Below, piece after piece: positions 36,728 to 46,603 of a DNA stretch of 63,020 bases; the stretch's first letter is position 1; each line of letters opens with the position of its first letter. A program made the translations under genes and the position numbers. Origin of the DNA: Desulfofustis sp. GTDB taxonomy: Bacteria; Desulfobacterota; Desulfobulbia; Desulfobulbales; Desulfocapsaceae. The stretch is from NCBI GenBank assembly GCA_013042475.1, contig JABDQA010000111.1:1-63020 (forward strand), written 5' to 3'. The notes below the pieces were generated by a model that saw only the letters and a program-made list of their open reading frames with translations, ran no database searches and was not told the origin of the DNA.

Positions 36728-39700
36728 TAATTTCCGATACCGCGGTAAGGAAAAGCACGACGGTGCTCGTGCTGGCGCTGCTGCTCATCATCGTAGGTGT
36801 GTATTCCTACATGGTCCTGCCGCGTGAGAGCGAGCCGGACATCACCATCCCCAACGTCTTCGTATCTACCAGCTACCGGGGGGTGTCGCCCACCGATATG
36901 GAGACGGCGATTACCATCGAGATCGAAAAAAAGCTCAAAGGCCTCGATGGTGTTAAGAAGATCCAATCGGTGAGTTCCGAGGGGCTGAGTTCGATCAATA
37001 TCGAATTCATCACCGGCACCGACATCGACCAGGCCCTGCAGGACGTCAAGGACAAGGTCGACGAGGCGCTCGGTGAACTGCCGACCGATCTCGAGGACGA
37101 CCCCACTGTTTTCGAAGTCAACTTTTCTGAGATGCCCATCGCCGTGTTCTCCCTGTCCGGTACCTGTGGACTTCCGTGTCTGAAAAAGATCGCCGACGAC
37201 CTCCAGGATGATATCGAGGCGATCACCGGCGTACTGGAAGTCGACGTGACCGGCGGCCTGGAGCGGGAAATCAGGGTCGAAATAGAATCACAGAAACTGG
37301 CTCATTACGGCCTGTCCATCGATGATTTCCAGCGCATTCTCTACGGCGAGAATCAGAACACCTCGGGCGGCGCCATCCGTCTGGGTAGCGGCCGTTTTCA
37401 GCTGCGGGTACCGGGGGAGTTTACCACTCCCGAAGAGATCTTCGGTCTGGTGCTCACGACCTACCAGGGCGCCCCTGTCTACCTCAAAGACGTGGCCAAC
37501 GTGGTCGACGATTTTAAAGAGGAAGTATCGCGCTCGAGGCTCAACGGCAGAGATGCGGTCAATATTTCGGTGAAGAAGCGGACCGGTGAGAATATCATCC
37601 GGATCAGCGATGCGGTGGACGACATCATAGAGGGAGCACAGGTCAGCTGGCCAAACGGCACCGAAATCACCAAAGTCATGGACAAATCGACCGATATCAA
37701 GAACCTGGTCGCCGACCTGGAGAACAACATCCTTAGCGGACTGGTGCTGGTGCTGATCGTTATCTTTTTAGTCATGGGAATTCGCAACGCCCTGCTGGTC
37801 AGCCTCGCCATTCCCTTTTCGATGCTGCTCTCCTTTTCGATACTTTACCTCCTGGGCATAACCCTCAACATGGTGGTGCTGTTCAGTCTGACTCTGGCCC
37901 TGGGCATGCTGGTCGACAACGCCATCGTTATTGTCGAAAATTCCTATCGCTTCATGGAGCAGGGCGCCTCCCGGGTGGAAGCGGCCATGAAGGCCACCTC
38001 GGAAGTGGCGTATCCGGTCATGGGATCGACTTTGACCACCCTGGCCGCCTTTTCCCCGATGCTCTTTTGGCCCGGCATCATGGGCGAGTTCATGGGCTAT
38101 ATGCCGCTGACCCTGATCATCACCCTCGCATCCAGCCTGTTTGTGGCAATGGTGATCAACCCGGCTATGGTCTCTCTGTTCATGAAGCTGAAAAATCCCA
38201 AAAATACCGCCACGGCCTTCAGCCTGGAGGACATGTCTGAGGCCGTCAACAAACCGGCCGAGATCAGAGGCTTCCTGCTGACCAGATATACCAGGTCCCT
38301 GTCTGGGGCGCTGCGCATGCCGTTCACCGTTATCGGTATCGCCTTCTGCGTGCTCATTCTGATGTTTCAGGGCTGGCTGATTGTGGTCGGCCTGAAAAAG
38401 CCGGTGGAGTTCTTCCCGGAAATTGATCCCAAGGGTATTTACGTGAATATCGACGTTCCTGAAGGCGCGGATATTGACTATATAGATAAAATAACCAAGC
38501 GGGTCGAATACTCCATAAGCGGCGTTGAAAGAGGAATTGACGGCAGTCCGGTGGATCAGCAGATGACCCCGCTCACGGCACTGAACGGAAAAGTGCATGA
38601 AACAGCAGGCGGTGAATCGTTAACAGGCCCCAGCGATATCGCCAATATCGAATCGATCTACACCAGGGGTACTGTAAGCTCTGGCGGAGGTTCGTCATTT
38701 TCGGCCAACACGCCAAATCACATCGGTGTCCGTTTTCTCGACCTCAAGGACCGCGTCAACTCCTCGCATGATGATGTGGAGGAAATTCGTCAACGGATCA
38801 AATACATACCGGGCGGAGAAATCACCATCGCCAGCGAAGAGGAAGGTCCGCCGACGGGCGCCCCGATCAACATTGAAATTGCCGGGGAAAATTTCCAGAT
38901 TCTTGGGGAAATAGCCAAAAAGATCAAAGACGTTCTGGCCGCCATTCCCCATGTCGAAGACATCAGGGATGATTTCGTCGAGGGAATTCCCTCGGTCCAG
39001 GTGGTGGTCGACAGACAGAAGGCGGCGCTCTTTGGAATGACCACCAATATGATCGGCTTCGCGCTGAAAAGTGCCTACAACGGTCTGGAGGTCTCCTCCT
39101 TCCGGGAGGGCGATGACGACTACGACATTACCGTACAGCTCAAGGAGTCCGACCGTAAAGCGGTGGATATTCTCAACGAACTCATGTTGCCGACGCCGTC
39201 GGGCGAATTGGTGCCGCTGTCAACCGTAGCGGAAATAACCTTTGCCGGCTCCATCGGCGATATCAACCGGATCAACAACGAGCGGGTGGTCACCGTCAAG
39301 GCCAACGTCGACGAGACCAAAATACCCGGGCCCGTGGCTCGTGCTGAAGCCGAGAAGTTCCTGAGCCAGTTCCCCATGCCTCCGGGGTACAGCGTCAAAT
39401 TTACCGGTGAATTTGAATTCCAGCAAGAATCAGAGGATTTTCTGACCAAGGCCTTCATGGTTGCCCTGCTGCTTATTTTCCTGATTCTGGTTTCCATGTT
39501 CAACTCAGTGACCCAGCCCTTTATCATCATGACCTCGGTCATTCTGTCGCTGGGGGGCGCCTTTCTGGGGCTGGCCCTGTTCCGCCAGCCATTCGGCATC
39601 ATCATGACTGGTGTAGGGGTCATTTCCCTGGCCGGGGTTGTGGTGAACAACGCCATCGTCCTTATCGACTACACCAACAAATTGCGTACCCGGGGCTACC

Positions 39701-40059
39701 AACTTCGTGACGCCGTCATCTCCGCCGGGGCCACCCGACTGCGGCCGGTTCTGCTCACCGCCGTGACCACCATTTTAGGGTTGATTCCCATGGTGACCGG
39801 GGTATCGTTCGATTTCCACACCATGTCGATCTCCTGGGTCAGCGAGTCGAGCCAGTGGTGGCGCTCGATGGCTGTGGTCGTCATTTTCGGTCTGATGGTA
39901 GCCACCTTTCTGACTCTGATTGTAGTGCCAACACTCTATTATTTACTGGAGCAGGCTTCTGATTTCAGGCAGCGGATAGCCGACAGAATCAGAGAACTGT
40001 ACTGGAAACCTTATCCTTATCTGGCCGGAGAACCCCTAACTCCAAAGGAACCCAAATAA
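36724..40059 (+). CDS. RND-family efflux permease (HAE1-like)
   Basis: Proton-driven inner-membrane transporter of the AcrB type. The protein of about 1111 residues starts at MIISDTAVRKSTTVLVLALLL; the frame further upstream is only the shifted end of the adaptor gene. It has helix 1, a first periplasmic domain (EPDITIPNVFVSTSYRGVSPTDMETAI), the helix 4 region with LGMLVDNAIVIVENSYRF that carries the proton-relay acidic residue, and a second half with helices around LLIFLILVSMFNSV and VVVNNAIVLIDYTNKL. Substrate unknown. Stop and tolC start overlap (TAATG). Confidence 0.95.
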   Translation: MIISDTAVRKSTTVLVLALLLIIVGVYSYMVLPRESEPDITIPNVFVSTSYRGVSPTDMETAITIEIEKKLKGLDGVKKIQSVSSEGLSSINIEFITGTDIDQALQDVKDKVDEALGELPTDLEDDPTVFEVNFSEMPIAVFSLSGTCGLPCLKKIADDLQDDIEAITGVLEVDVTGGLEREIRVEIESQKLAHYGLSIDDFQRILYGENQNTSGGAIRLGSGRFQLRVPGEFTTPEEIFGLVLTTYQGAPVYLKDVANVVDDFKEEVSRSRLNGRDAVNISVKKRTGENIIRISDAVDDIIEGAQVSWPNGTEITKVMDKSTDIKNLVADLENNILSGLVLVLIVIFLVMGIRNALLVSLAIPFSMLLSFSILYLLGITLNMVVLFSLTLALGMLVDNAIVIVENSYRFMEQGASRVEAAMKATSEVAYPVMGSTLTTLAAFSPMLFWPGIMGEFMGYMPLTLIITLASSLFVAMVINPAMVSLFMKLKNPKNTATAFSLEDMSEAVNKPAEIRGFLLTRYTRSLSGALRMPFTVIGIAFCVLILMFQGWLIVVGLKKPVEFFPEIDPKGIYVNIDVPEGADIDYIDKITKRVEYSISGVERGIDGSPVDQQMTPLTALNGKVHETAGGESLTGPSDIANIESIYTRGTVSSGGGSSFSANTPNHIGVRFLDLKDRVNSSHDDVEEIRQRIKYIPGGEITIASEEEGPPTGAPINIEIAGENFQILGEIAKKIKDVLAAIPHVEDIRDDFVEGIPSVQVVVDRQKAALFGMTTNMIGFALKSAYNGLEVSSFREGDDDYDITVQLKESDRKAVDILNELMLPTPSGELVPLSTVAEITFAGSIGDINRINNERVVTVKANVDETKIPGPVARAEAEKFLSQFPMPPGYSVKFTGEFEFQQESEDFLTKAFMVALLLIFLILVSMFNSVTQPFIIMTSVILSLGGAFLGLALFRQPFGIIMTGVGVISLAGVVVNNAIVLIDYTNKLRTRGYQLRDAVISAGATRLRPVLLTAVTTILGLIPMVTGVSFDFHTMSISWVSESSQWWRSMAVVVIFGLMVATFLTLIVVPTLYYLLEQASDFRQRIADRIRELYWKPYPYLAGEPLTPKEPK

Positions 40060-41510
40060 TGCGCCCGTTATCAATTCTGACAACCCTTGGTTTTTGTCTG
40101 CTGCTCTCTGCACACGCTGCTGTCTCAAGAGCCGAGCAGCAAAACATCGATCTCAGCCTGGCTGAGGCGGTACAGACTGCTCTGCTGAAAAATTTGGGCC
40201 TAAGGCTCAGCCAGGAAGACGTGGTAAGTGCTGAAGGCGCAGCCCTGGCTGCTGAAGGCGCATTTGATTACCAGCTCAGCGGTGAAGTCGGGGCCGGGGA
40301 AAAGGACGAGGAACCGGTGACAGCTATCGAAGGCAACGAAGAAAGAACCGCAGGCTTCAAAGCCGGGGTAGAGAAACGGTTCACCCCAGGCACGGAAGTC
40401 GGACTGAACTGGAATAACGGCAATCTCGACACCGACTCCGACATTTATTTCTTCGATCCGGTCTACAGTACGGACCTGACGCTGGATTTGCGGCAACCGC
40501 TGTTAAAGGGATTTGGTAAAAAGGCTCAGCTTGCCGATCTGAACAGCGCCAGGACTCAGCTGGAGGCATCTTCGTTTCTGGTGGATAGTGAAGCGGCTGA
40601 TCTTGCCGCCCAGGTCAAGCAGGCCTATTGGGAGCTGGTTTTCGCCCGCCAGAACCTGGAAGTGATCCAGCTGTCATTGACTCTGGCAGAGAAGCTGAGG
40701 GATGAGACGGCCGCCAAGATTGAGGCTGGACAACTGGCTGAGATCGATCTCTTTCAGCCCGAATCAGAGGTTGCCCTGAGGGAACAGGACCTGATCACGG
40801 GGGAACGGGAGATAGGTTTTGCCGAGGACAATTTGAAACTGCTGATGAATACCGAGAACTGGCTGATCCCATTCAATACGGTGGACAAGCCAACTACAGA
40901 TCCGGTGTATCCAGAGATCCGACAGGTCTATGAGAATGCCATGGCCAACCGTCCCGACCTTCAGGCCGCCTCTCTTCAGGTAAAAGCCTTGCAGTATCAG
41001 CTTGAAAAAGCTGACAACGACAGAAAACCTGCGCTCGATATCCTTGGCTCGCTTGGCTTTGGGGGGCGGGCTGAAGACTACTCCTCGGCCCTTGATAACT
41101 CGGTATCCGACAGCGATACCAACTGGCAGCTCGCTCTTACCTTTTCCCGGCCACTGGACAACTCTCTGGCCGAGGGCCAGTATCGTCAAGCCTTGGCAGC
41201 CCACAACAAGTCCAAAACCAGCATGGAATTGCTGAAACAGGAAATTACCCGGACCGTTCGAGTTACCGTACGGGATGTGGAACTGGCCCTCAAGGCTATT
41301 GAAGCTACCCGCAAGACCTCGGTAGCAACAAGAAAACGACTCGAAGCAGAGCAGATCAAGTTCGAAGCTGGCCGGTCGACCACACTCGATGTGCTCATCG
41401 CCCAACAGGATTATGCCCGGGCTTTGTCCACCGAGAACCGATCGAAGGTCGTCTACGCCCAGAGCCTCTCGGAGCTCGATCGCATCCAGGGCACCATTAC
41501 TATTCCCTGA
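40059..41510 (+). CDS. TolC-family outer-membrane efflux protein
   Basis: Outer-membrane channel component of the tripartite pump. The 483-residue protein has a signal peptide (MRPLSILTTLGFCLLLSAHAAVSRA) and the duplicated helical pattern of TolC: NIDLSLAEAVQTALLKNLGLRLSQED in the first half and YENAMANRPDLQAASLQVKALQYQLEKADND in the second, with LTFSRPLDNSLAEGQYRQALA before the last helices. The start overlaps the permease stop. A radical SAM gene follows after 11 bases on the same strand. Confidence 0.94.
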   Translation: MRPLSILTTLGFCLLLSAHAAVSRAEQQNIDLSLAEAVQTALLKNLGLRLSQEDVVSAEGAALAAEGAFDYQLSGEVGAGEKDEEPVTAIEGNEERTAGFKAGVEKRFTPGTEVGLNWNNGNLDTDSDIYFFDPVYSTDLTLDLRQPLLKGFGKKAQLADLNSARTQLEASSFLVDSEAADLAAQVKQAYWELVFARQNLEVIQLSLTLAEKLRDETAAKIEAGQLAEIDLFQPESEVALREQDLITGEREIGFAEDNLKLLMNTENWLIPFNTVDKPTTDPVYPEIRQVYENAMANRPDLQAASLQVKALQYQLEKADNDRKPALDILGSLGFGGRAEDYSSALDNSVSDSDTNWQLALTFSRPLDNSLAEGQYRQALAAHNKSKTSMELLKQEITRTVRVTVRDVELALKAIEATRKTSVATRKRLEAEQIKFEAGRSTTLDVLIAQQDYARALSTENRSKVVYAQSLSELDRIQGTITIP

Positions 41511-41521
41511 GACTGAAATCG

Positions 41522-42469
41522 ATGCAGACAAAAGGGTTACGGCTCTTCCACTCAGGAATCCTCGCCAAAAGGGTCGAACGAGCCCATGACGCCCTGAGTG
41601 ATTGCACCCTCTGCCCGAGAAATTGTCGGGTGAACCGGCTCGAGGGCGAGACCGGCAGATGCGGGACTGCTGAAAAGGCGGTGATTGCCAGTTACAATCC
41701 CCACTTTGGAGAGGAGCAGCCTCTGGTAGGCAGCCACGGTTCGGGCACCATTTTTCATTCAGGCTGCAGTCTGGGTTGTTGTTTTTGCCAGAATTATGAT
41801 ATCAGCCATCATCCTTCTGCCGGGAGCCAAGTCGACGCTGAACACTTTGCGGCGATAATGCTTGACCTCCAGTCCCGCGGCTGTCACAATATCAATTTTG
41901 TCACCCCCAGCCATGTTGTTCCCCAGATCATGGCGGCCCTCATTACGGCCTACGAAAACGGACTTACTCTACCGCTGGTCTATAACAGCAGCGGCTATGA
42001 CTCGATAGCTACCCTGGATTTGCTCGACGGTGTGATCGACATCTACATGCCTGACTTCAAATTCTGGGAGAACGAAACCGGCCGGAAGTATGCAGATGCC
42101 CCCGACTACCCTGAGGTCAGTCAAAAAGCGGTCAGGGAAATGCACCGGCAGGTCGGTGATCTACAGATTGATCAGGACGGGGTTGCCCAGCAGGGGCTGC
42201 TGATAAGGCATCTGCTGATGCCTGGCGGGCTAGAGGAAACAAAAGCAATTCTGGGGTTTATCGCCCGAAATATATCGACCGACACCTATGTAAATGTGAT
42301 GGACCAATACCGCCCCTGCGGAACTCCAGACTCTTTTGCAGAACTGCAGTCGACCATAAGCCACGAACATTATTCAGAGGCACTCGACCACGCCCAGGAA
42401 GTAGGTCTGAAACGTCTTGATCAGCGCGACCTGGTATCGCTGTTGAAGCGCCTAGGTATTTCTTATTAA
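41522..42469 (+). CDS. PflX-like radical SAM protein
   Basis: Radical SAM enzyme of the pyruvate-formate-lyase-activating-enzyme-like (PflX) group. The 315-residue protein has the cluster motif CSLGCCFCQN (CxxxCxxC) near residue 82 and an N-terminal cysteine set (CTLCPRNCRVNRLEGETGRCG) found in this subgroup, which may bind another metal site. The target is not known. It is the last gene of the tetR-RND operon with an 11-base gap, so it is probably cotranscribed, although a functional tie to efflux is not evident. Confidence 0.85.
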   Translation: MQTKGLRLFHSGILAKRVERAHDALSDCTLCPRNCRVNRLEGETGRCGTAEKAVIASYNPHFGEEQPLVGSHGSGTIFHSGCSLGCCFCQNYDISHHPSAGSQVDAEHFAAIMLDLQSRGCHNINFVTPSHVVPQIMAALITAYENGLTLPLVYNSSGYDSIATLDLLDGVIDIYMPDFKFWENETGRKYADAPDYPEVSQKAVREMHRQVGDLQIDQDGVAQQGLLIRHLLMPGGLEETKAILGFIARNISTDTYVNVMDQYRPCGTPDSFAELQSTISHEHYSEALDHAQEVGLKRLDQRDLVSLLKRLGISY

Positions 42470-42481
42470 AAAGGTTCGCTC

Positions 42482-43255
42482 CTACTCCCAGGCAGCGAGG
42501 CTGGTCTCAATAAAGTCGATAATCTTCAGCTGCTCCTCGCTTCCTTTACCCGTGACGACAAGTGGTTCTCCAAAGGCGAAAAATACTTTGCGGGAAGGCA
42601 CAATTTTTCCAAAATCTTTGGCAATTTTACCGTTTTGCCAGGCGTCGGTGCGCAGCGCCAGCGGAATTATAGGAACTCCGGCCTTGCGGGCGAGTTTGAC
42701 CCCTATGGTACTGAACTGTTCAGGATTGAACGGTGTCCTCGTGGTCTGTGGAAAAACCATGATCGATAGTCCCTGCTTGACTCGCTCAACCCCCTGTTCC
42801 AATACTATTTTGAGGTCCAGACGCGGGTTTGTTCGCGTGACCGCGATGGGGTCAAGCGAACTCATCACGTGTTTGAATATCGGCACTTCGAGCAGACTCT
42901 GCTTTATCACGTAGGTAAAAGGTTTATGGGAAAGAATCCAGGACGGCAGGACCACCGTTTCCATAACGCTCAGGTGATTACCAACGAAAATAACAGGGCC
43001 ATCGACAGCTTTCGCATGCTCGAGCCCGGTTACGCCAATATCGACCCCTACTTTCTCCAGAGCACGTAATACTTTTATCGAGTGTTTCTGCCACACCTCA
43101 TTGGTATACTTGCCACGTTTGGCAAAAATCGCCGATTGGCAGACCACGCTCAGAAAACGAGGGTAAAAGCGTAATGATGGGAACCAGGATTCACTGCCGC
43201 CGGCCCTGGTAGAAATGGTCTGATAGGTTGAATCGTTTAGCAATAGATTCTGCAT
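42482..43255 (-). CDS. PlsC-family acyltransferase with altered motifs
   Basis: About 257 residues, similar in layout to 1-acylglycerol-3-phosphate acyltransferases that make phosphatidic acid. Block I reads VGNHLSVMETVVLPSW, giving HxxxxE rather than the usual HxxxxD, and block III reads FPQTTRTPFNPEQF instead of FPEGTRS. PIIPLALRT further on fits block IV. The changes suggest a divergent acceptor or weakened activity. The ATG at 43255 is preferred to a TTG seven codons upstream. The gene lies just downstream of the DamX-like gene on the same strand and converges with the radical SAM gene, 12 bases apart. Confidence 0.75.
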   Translation of the reverse strand: MQNLLLNDSTYQTISTRAGGSESWFPSLRFYPRFLSVVCQSAIFAKRGKYTNEVWQKHSIKVLRALEKVGVDIGVTGLEHAKAVDGPVIFVGNHLSVMETVVLPSWILSHKPFTYVIKQSLLEVPIFKHVMSSLDPIAVTRTNPRLDLKIVLEQGVERVKQGLSIMVFPQTTRTPFNPEQFSTIGVKLARKAGVPIIPLALRTDAWQNGKIAKDFGKIVPSRKVFFAFGEPLVVTGKGSEEQLKIIDFIETSLAAWE

Positions 43256-43285
43256 TGAGCAAATCTGCTCCGGCAAGGATGTAAA

Positions 43286-45439
43286 CTATTGACCGGCTCG
43301 GGCTTTAGCCACCGCATCCTTGACGGGAATTTCGAAGGGTTCGAGTCGGCTCAGGAAACTGGGTAGTTGATTTCTTGCCTCGCGGGCTTCTGCTGGTGTG
43401 TCGAACTCACCCCAATAAAGCATTACTGTTTGCGGTTGCCCCAGTTTTTTCAGTATGTAGAGCTTATCCATAACCGGCTGGTAGCTCTCTTCTGAGAGCA
43501 TGTAGCGAACATTCTGCTGAGCGTCATCGGAACTCAGGACCATTAACTGCACTGTATATTTTTCTCTGCTCCCACCAACCAGCCAACGGGAACCGGCAGC
43601 CAGCCGCTGGGCATAATAGACACTGGAATCTTTTACCTGCACTGGTGCGGTCGGCCTGACTACCGGCGAGGCGACAACTTCTTCATCAGACTGATCGATG
43701 GAGGCGACCTGCTCCGGCGGCGATTCGGGGAGTATGTTTTTCGTTTCAGGCTCACCCCCGACCGGGGGCCGAGGGGGCGATGTATCGACTGTGGGAGCGG
43801 CTGGCTGGGCCGGCCGTAACTTGCTCTCTTGTTTGAGGGTGACCACCGAGGCGGGGGTTGACTCGGTGGTTGGAATCTTCTTCGGCAGGACAGACAGCTT
43901 CGGAACAGTGACAGAATCGTCCGAAGGCTGCGTTTGAAATTCTCCCGATTGTTTGACAAGATTCGGAGTCGCCGTAGATTTTTCATTAATTTCTGCCGGT
44001 CCATCAACAGGCGCACTCACTGGTGCCTTGATTATATTCTCTTCAACCGGACCAATTTCAGCGACGCCCCTCTCCTCTGAAGTCTCTACCACAGTCTCCT
44101 CTGTCCTGAGTGTTTCCTCCTTCTCTTCGACAGACCTTACCACTTCCACTATTTGACTGTCCGTCCGACCATTTACGTTCTCAGAATCTGGCGTCGACTG
44201 AGGCGGCGGTCCTTGCTGTACAATCGTCTCTGTTTCTTTCGGAGAAGTTTCAAGGGTGGTTTCGGTCTGAGTTTCACGTGCTGCCTCGACCAAAGGTTCC
44301 TGAGTTTGCTCTGTTGGTTCAGGCACGGTATCCGGCGGTAGGTCCTCTGCGACCGCAGGCTGTAGTTCTTCGGGCGCAACTCCTGGCGAAGGCGGCTGCA
44401 GTGGTTCCACCGGCCTTGAAGGTTCTGGAATTTCTATTGGATCCGGCTCCACCTTCTCGAGGGTGAGATCGGGGACATTTTCAGCTCCAGGAAGCGTTCC
44501 GGCAGTATCCTCTTCTCCCCCACCCCGAAGCAGTGCAATGAGAAGCACGAGAACGACAATACCGCCGCCGACAGCATACCAGCGCAGCCCTATCTTCGGA
44601 ACTTTGAGAAAATCCAGATCGACATTGGCCAGTCCGGTCGTCAGCCGTGAAGATGCGCCAGGCAGATCCGCTCCATCATGGTACTCATCTTCAACGGCCT
44701 CCCCTTTCTCGCTGGCCAACCGTTTCAGATCGAGAAGTTTCCTCGCCAACTGATTGATGAGTTTGAAGTTTCCCCGGGCGATATCGGCAATTTCCTCTGC
44801 CTGGGACAGGGAAAATCTTTTTTGCTCTTCTGTGTCTGATTGATCGAGACAATGGTTGAGGTAGAGATGTGTGGCCTTGCCGTCAAGCGGGTCGAGGCTG
44901 AAGTGCTGTTCCTTGACCACTTTGAAGTTGATGATCGCGAGTTGCTTATAATTTAACGAAAAAAGCGGCCGTCCACTGATAAGCAATTGTATTGATACTC
45001 TTGAACCATTTACCTGGTCGAGCATCCTCCTGATTCTTTCCAGAGTCGCCAGAAAAATCTTTTCCGCCCCGTCCAGAATAAGGATCAACCGACGATCCTG
45101 CTGATGTAAAATCTCAACCGATTTTTCCAGACGATCGTTTCTATCCGATATCTGATCACTTTCCTCGAGCTCCACATGGGCAGCGATGCGGTTAACCACT
45201 TCATCAAAAGATTCTGCACCCTGCTCGAAAAACAGTATCTCCGCACTTCCCTGCAGTTCCAGCTCGACCACCCTGCAGATCATGGTCTTCCCGGATCCGT
45301 CCGTGCCGGCCAGAGTGAGCAGTTCGGCCTCGTCCGCAAACGCAGCTTTTATATCATCAACAATCTCCCTTCGCGAACCGCCTCCATAGAATATGGCGGT
45401 GTCTATAGTATCGTGAAAGGGTTGTCGGTTTGTTTGCAT
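43286..45439 (-). CDS. DamX-like protein: ExeA-type ATPase, membrane helix, SPOR domain
   Basis: A 717-residue inner-membrane protein. Residues about 1-250 form an ExeA/GspA-type AAA ATPase with Walker A AGTDGSGKTMICR and Walker B LILILDGAEKI. A membrane helix follows near 287-306 (WYAVGGGIVVLVLLIALL), then about 300 residues rich in Pro, Glu, Thr and Ser that probably cross the periplasm, and a C-terminal SPOR domain (YTVQLMVLSSDDAQQNVRYM to end) that binds denuded glycan strands at the division site. This order is that of DamX-type septal proteins. A TATAAT on the minus strand at 45472-45467 may be its -10 element. Confidence 0.83.
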   Translation of the reverse strand: MQTNRQPFHDTIDTAIFYGGGSRREIVDDIKAAFADEAELLTLAGTDGSGKTMICRVVELELQGSAEILFFEQGAESFDEVVNRIAAHVELEESDQISDRNDRLEKSVEILHQQDRRLILILDGAEKIFLATLERIRRMLDQVNGSRVSIQLLISGRPLFSLNYKQLAIINFKVVKEQHFSLDPLDGKATHLYLNHCLDQSDTEEQKRFSLSQAEEIADIARGNFKLINQLARKLLDLKRLASEKGEAVEDEYHDGADLPGASSRLTTGLANVDLDFLKVPKIGLRWYAVGGGIVVLVLLIALLRGGGEEDTAGTLPGAENVPDLTLEKVEPDPIEIPEPSRPVEPLQPPSPGVAPEELQPAVAEDLPPDTVPEPTEQTQEPLVEAARETQTETTLETSPKETETIVQQGPPPQSTPDSENVNGRTDSQIVEVVRSVEEKEETLRTEETVVETSEERGVAEIGPVEENIIKAPVSAPVDGPAEINEKSTATPNLVKQSGEFQTQPSDDSVTVPKLSVLPKKIPTTESTPASVVTLKQESKLRPAQPAAPTVDTSPPRPPVGGEPETKNILPESPPEQVASIDQSDEEVVASPVVRPTAPVQVKDSSVYYAQRLAAGSRWLVGGSREKYTVQLMVLSSDDAQQNVRYMLSEESYQPVMDKLYILKKLGQPQTVMLYWGEFDTPAEAREARNQLPSFLSRLEPFEIPVKDAVAKARAGQ

Positions 45440-45910
45440 ACTGTTTAACGTTGTTTAGAGAGAATAATTATAATATCAGTTCCCCGATCTGTTAGCACAG
45501 AAGACTTGTAACATAAAGATGCTTTTTCGCAAAAAAATAATGGTGTTGGGTCAGCGGCAGTTGCTAATTTTATAAATAAGTTTCAGCAGCCCCCAGAGAA
45601 TAATTGAAACCATCATCGCTGGTTAATTCTGTCTGAGCTTTAGGAACCGGCAAATTTACCGCCTCTAAAAGTTTAATATTAATGGGATTGCTACTTATTT
45701 TTCAAGTCTTTGATTGGCGCAGCCCTACTATTTTAAGTCGCCTTATGCCCTCTCAGTCCAGCTCCACATTGAGTTATTAATGGTTATTGCAGCCACATCC
45801 CAGCAGTGCTCTAGGTTCCACCTCTATGTGCTGCGTTTAGTAATTCCTTTTACCAATATTTTTCATGATTAACTTCAGGTTAAGATAAAACGGTCTCACC
45901 TATATCATCC
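45440..45910. other. Intergenic region between divergent genes, nothing assigned
   Basis: These 471 bases separate the divergent DamX-like gene and aat. The sequence is AT-rich near the left end, where the minus-strand -10 candidate lies. I found no open frame with a plausible ribosome site, no tRNA-like fold and no strong inverted repeat. It probably carries the two divergent promoters only. Confidence 0.4.
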
Positions 45911-46603
45911 ATGCCAGTATTTAAACTGATCAAAGAGCACGTGTTTCCCCACCCGAATCTGGCGGAGCCTAACGGCCTGCTGGCGGTGGGTGGTGATCTC
46001 ACCACGTCCAGGCTGATCGCCGCCTATCGACACGGGATATTTCCCTGGTTTTCCGAAGGTGATCCAATCCTCTGGTGGTTCACTTCTCCTCGTCTTATTC
46101 TGGTGCCCGAGGAGTTGAAAGTATCAAAACGTCTAAACCGCTATTGGAACAACAATACCTTCACTATGACCATCAACAAGGCTTTTGACAAAGTTATTGA
46201 AGCTTGTGCTTCAGTCCCGAGAAGAGAAAATGAAGGGACCTGGATCACCAGGGAGATGATCTCAGCCTATAAAGAACTCCACCAAAAACAGATCGCTCAC
46301 TCCGTCGAGTGCTGGCAAGACAGCGAACTTGTGGGAGGTCTTTACGGGCTCGCGCTGGGGAAAGTCTTCTTCGGAGAATCAATGTTTTCAGGCAAGCCGA
46401 ATTGTTCAAAATTAGCCTTGATTCATCTGGTCAATTTTCTTAAATCACAGGGGTACCAAATGATCGATTGCCAGATGACCACTGATCACCTCATATCTCT
46501 GGGTGCGCGTGAAATATCGGGCGAAGAATTCCAGCGATTGTTAAAAGAGTACATCACTTCTGAACATCATACCGGAGTCTGGCCCCATGAAAAAAAATGC
46601 TGA
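45911..46603 (+). CDS. aat: Leucyl/phenylalanyl-tRNA-protein transferase
   Basis: Adds Leu or Phe from aminoacyl-tRNA to N-terminal Arg/Lys of proteins, marking them for ClpS/ClpAP degradation (N-degron pathway). The 230-residue protein has the family hallmark NGLLAVGGDLTTSRLIAAYRHGIFPWFSEGDPILWW and the later GGLYGLALGKVFFGESMFS with SKLALIHLVNFLKSQGY. Length is standard. The 3' end overlaps the next gene by 17 bases. Confidence 0.96.
   Translation: MPVFKLIKEHVFPHPNLAEPNGLLAVGGDLTTSRLIAAYRHGIFPWFSEGDPILWWFTSPRLILVPEELKVSKRLNRYWNNNTFTMTINKAFDKVIEACASVPRRENEGTWITREMISAYKELHQKQIAHSVECWQDSELVGGLYGLALGKVFFGESMFSGKPNCSKLALIHLVNFLKSQGYQMIDCQMTTDHLISLGAREISGEEFQRLLKEYITSEHHTGVWPHEKKC

Noticed and set aside
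37768-38598. Minus-strand open frame of 276 codons inside the RND permease gene
   Set aside because: It is a compositional shadow of the permease; the translation is rich in His and Gln without family similarity.
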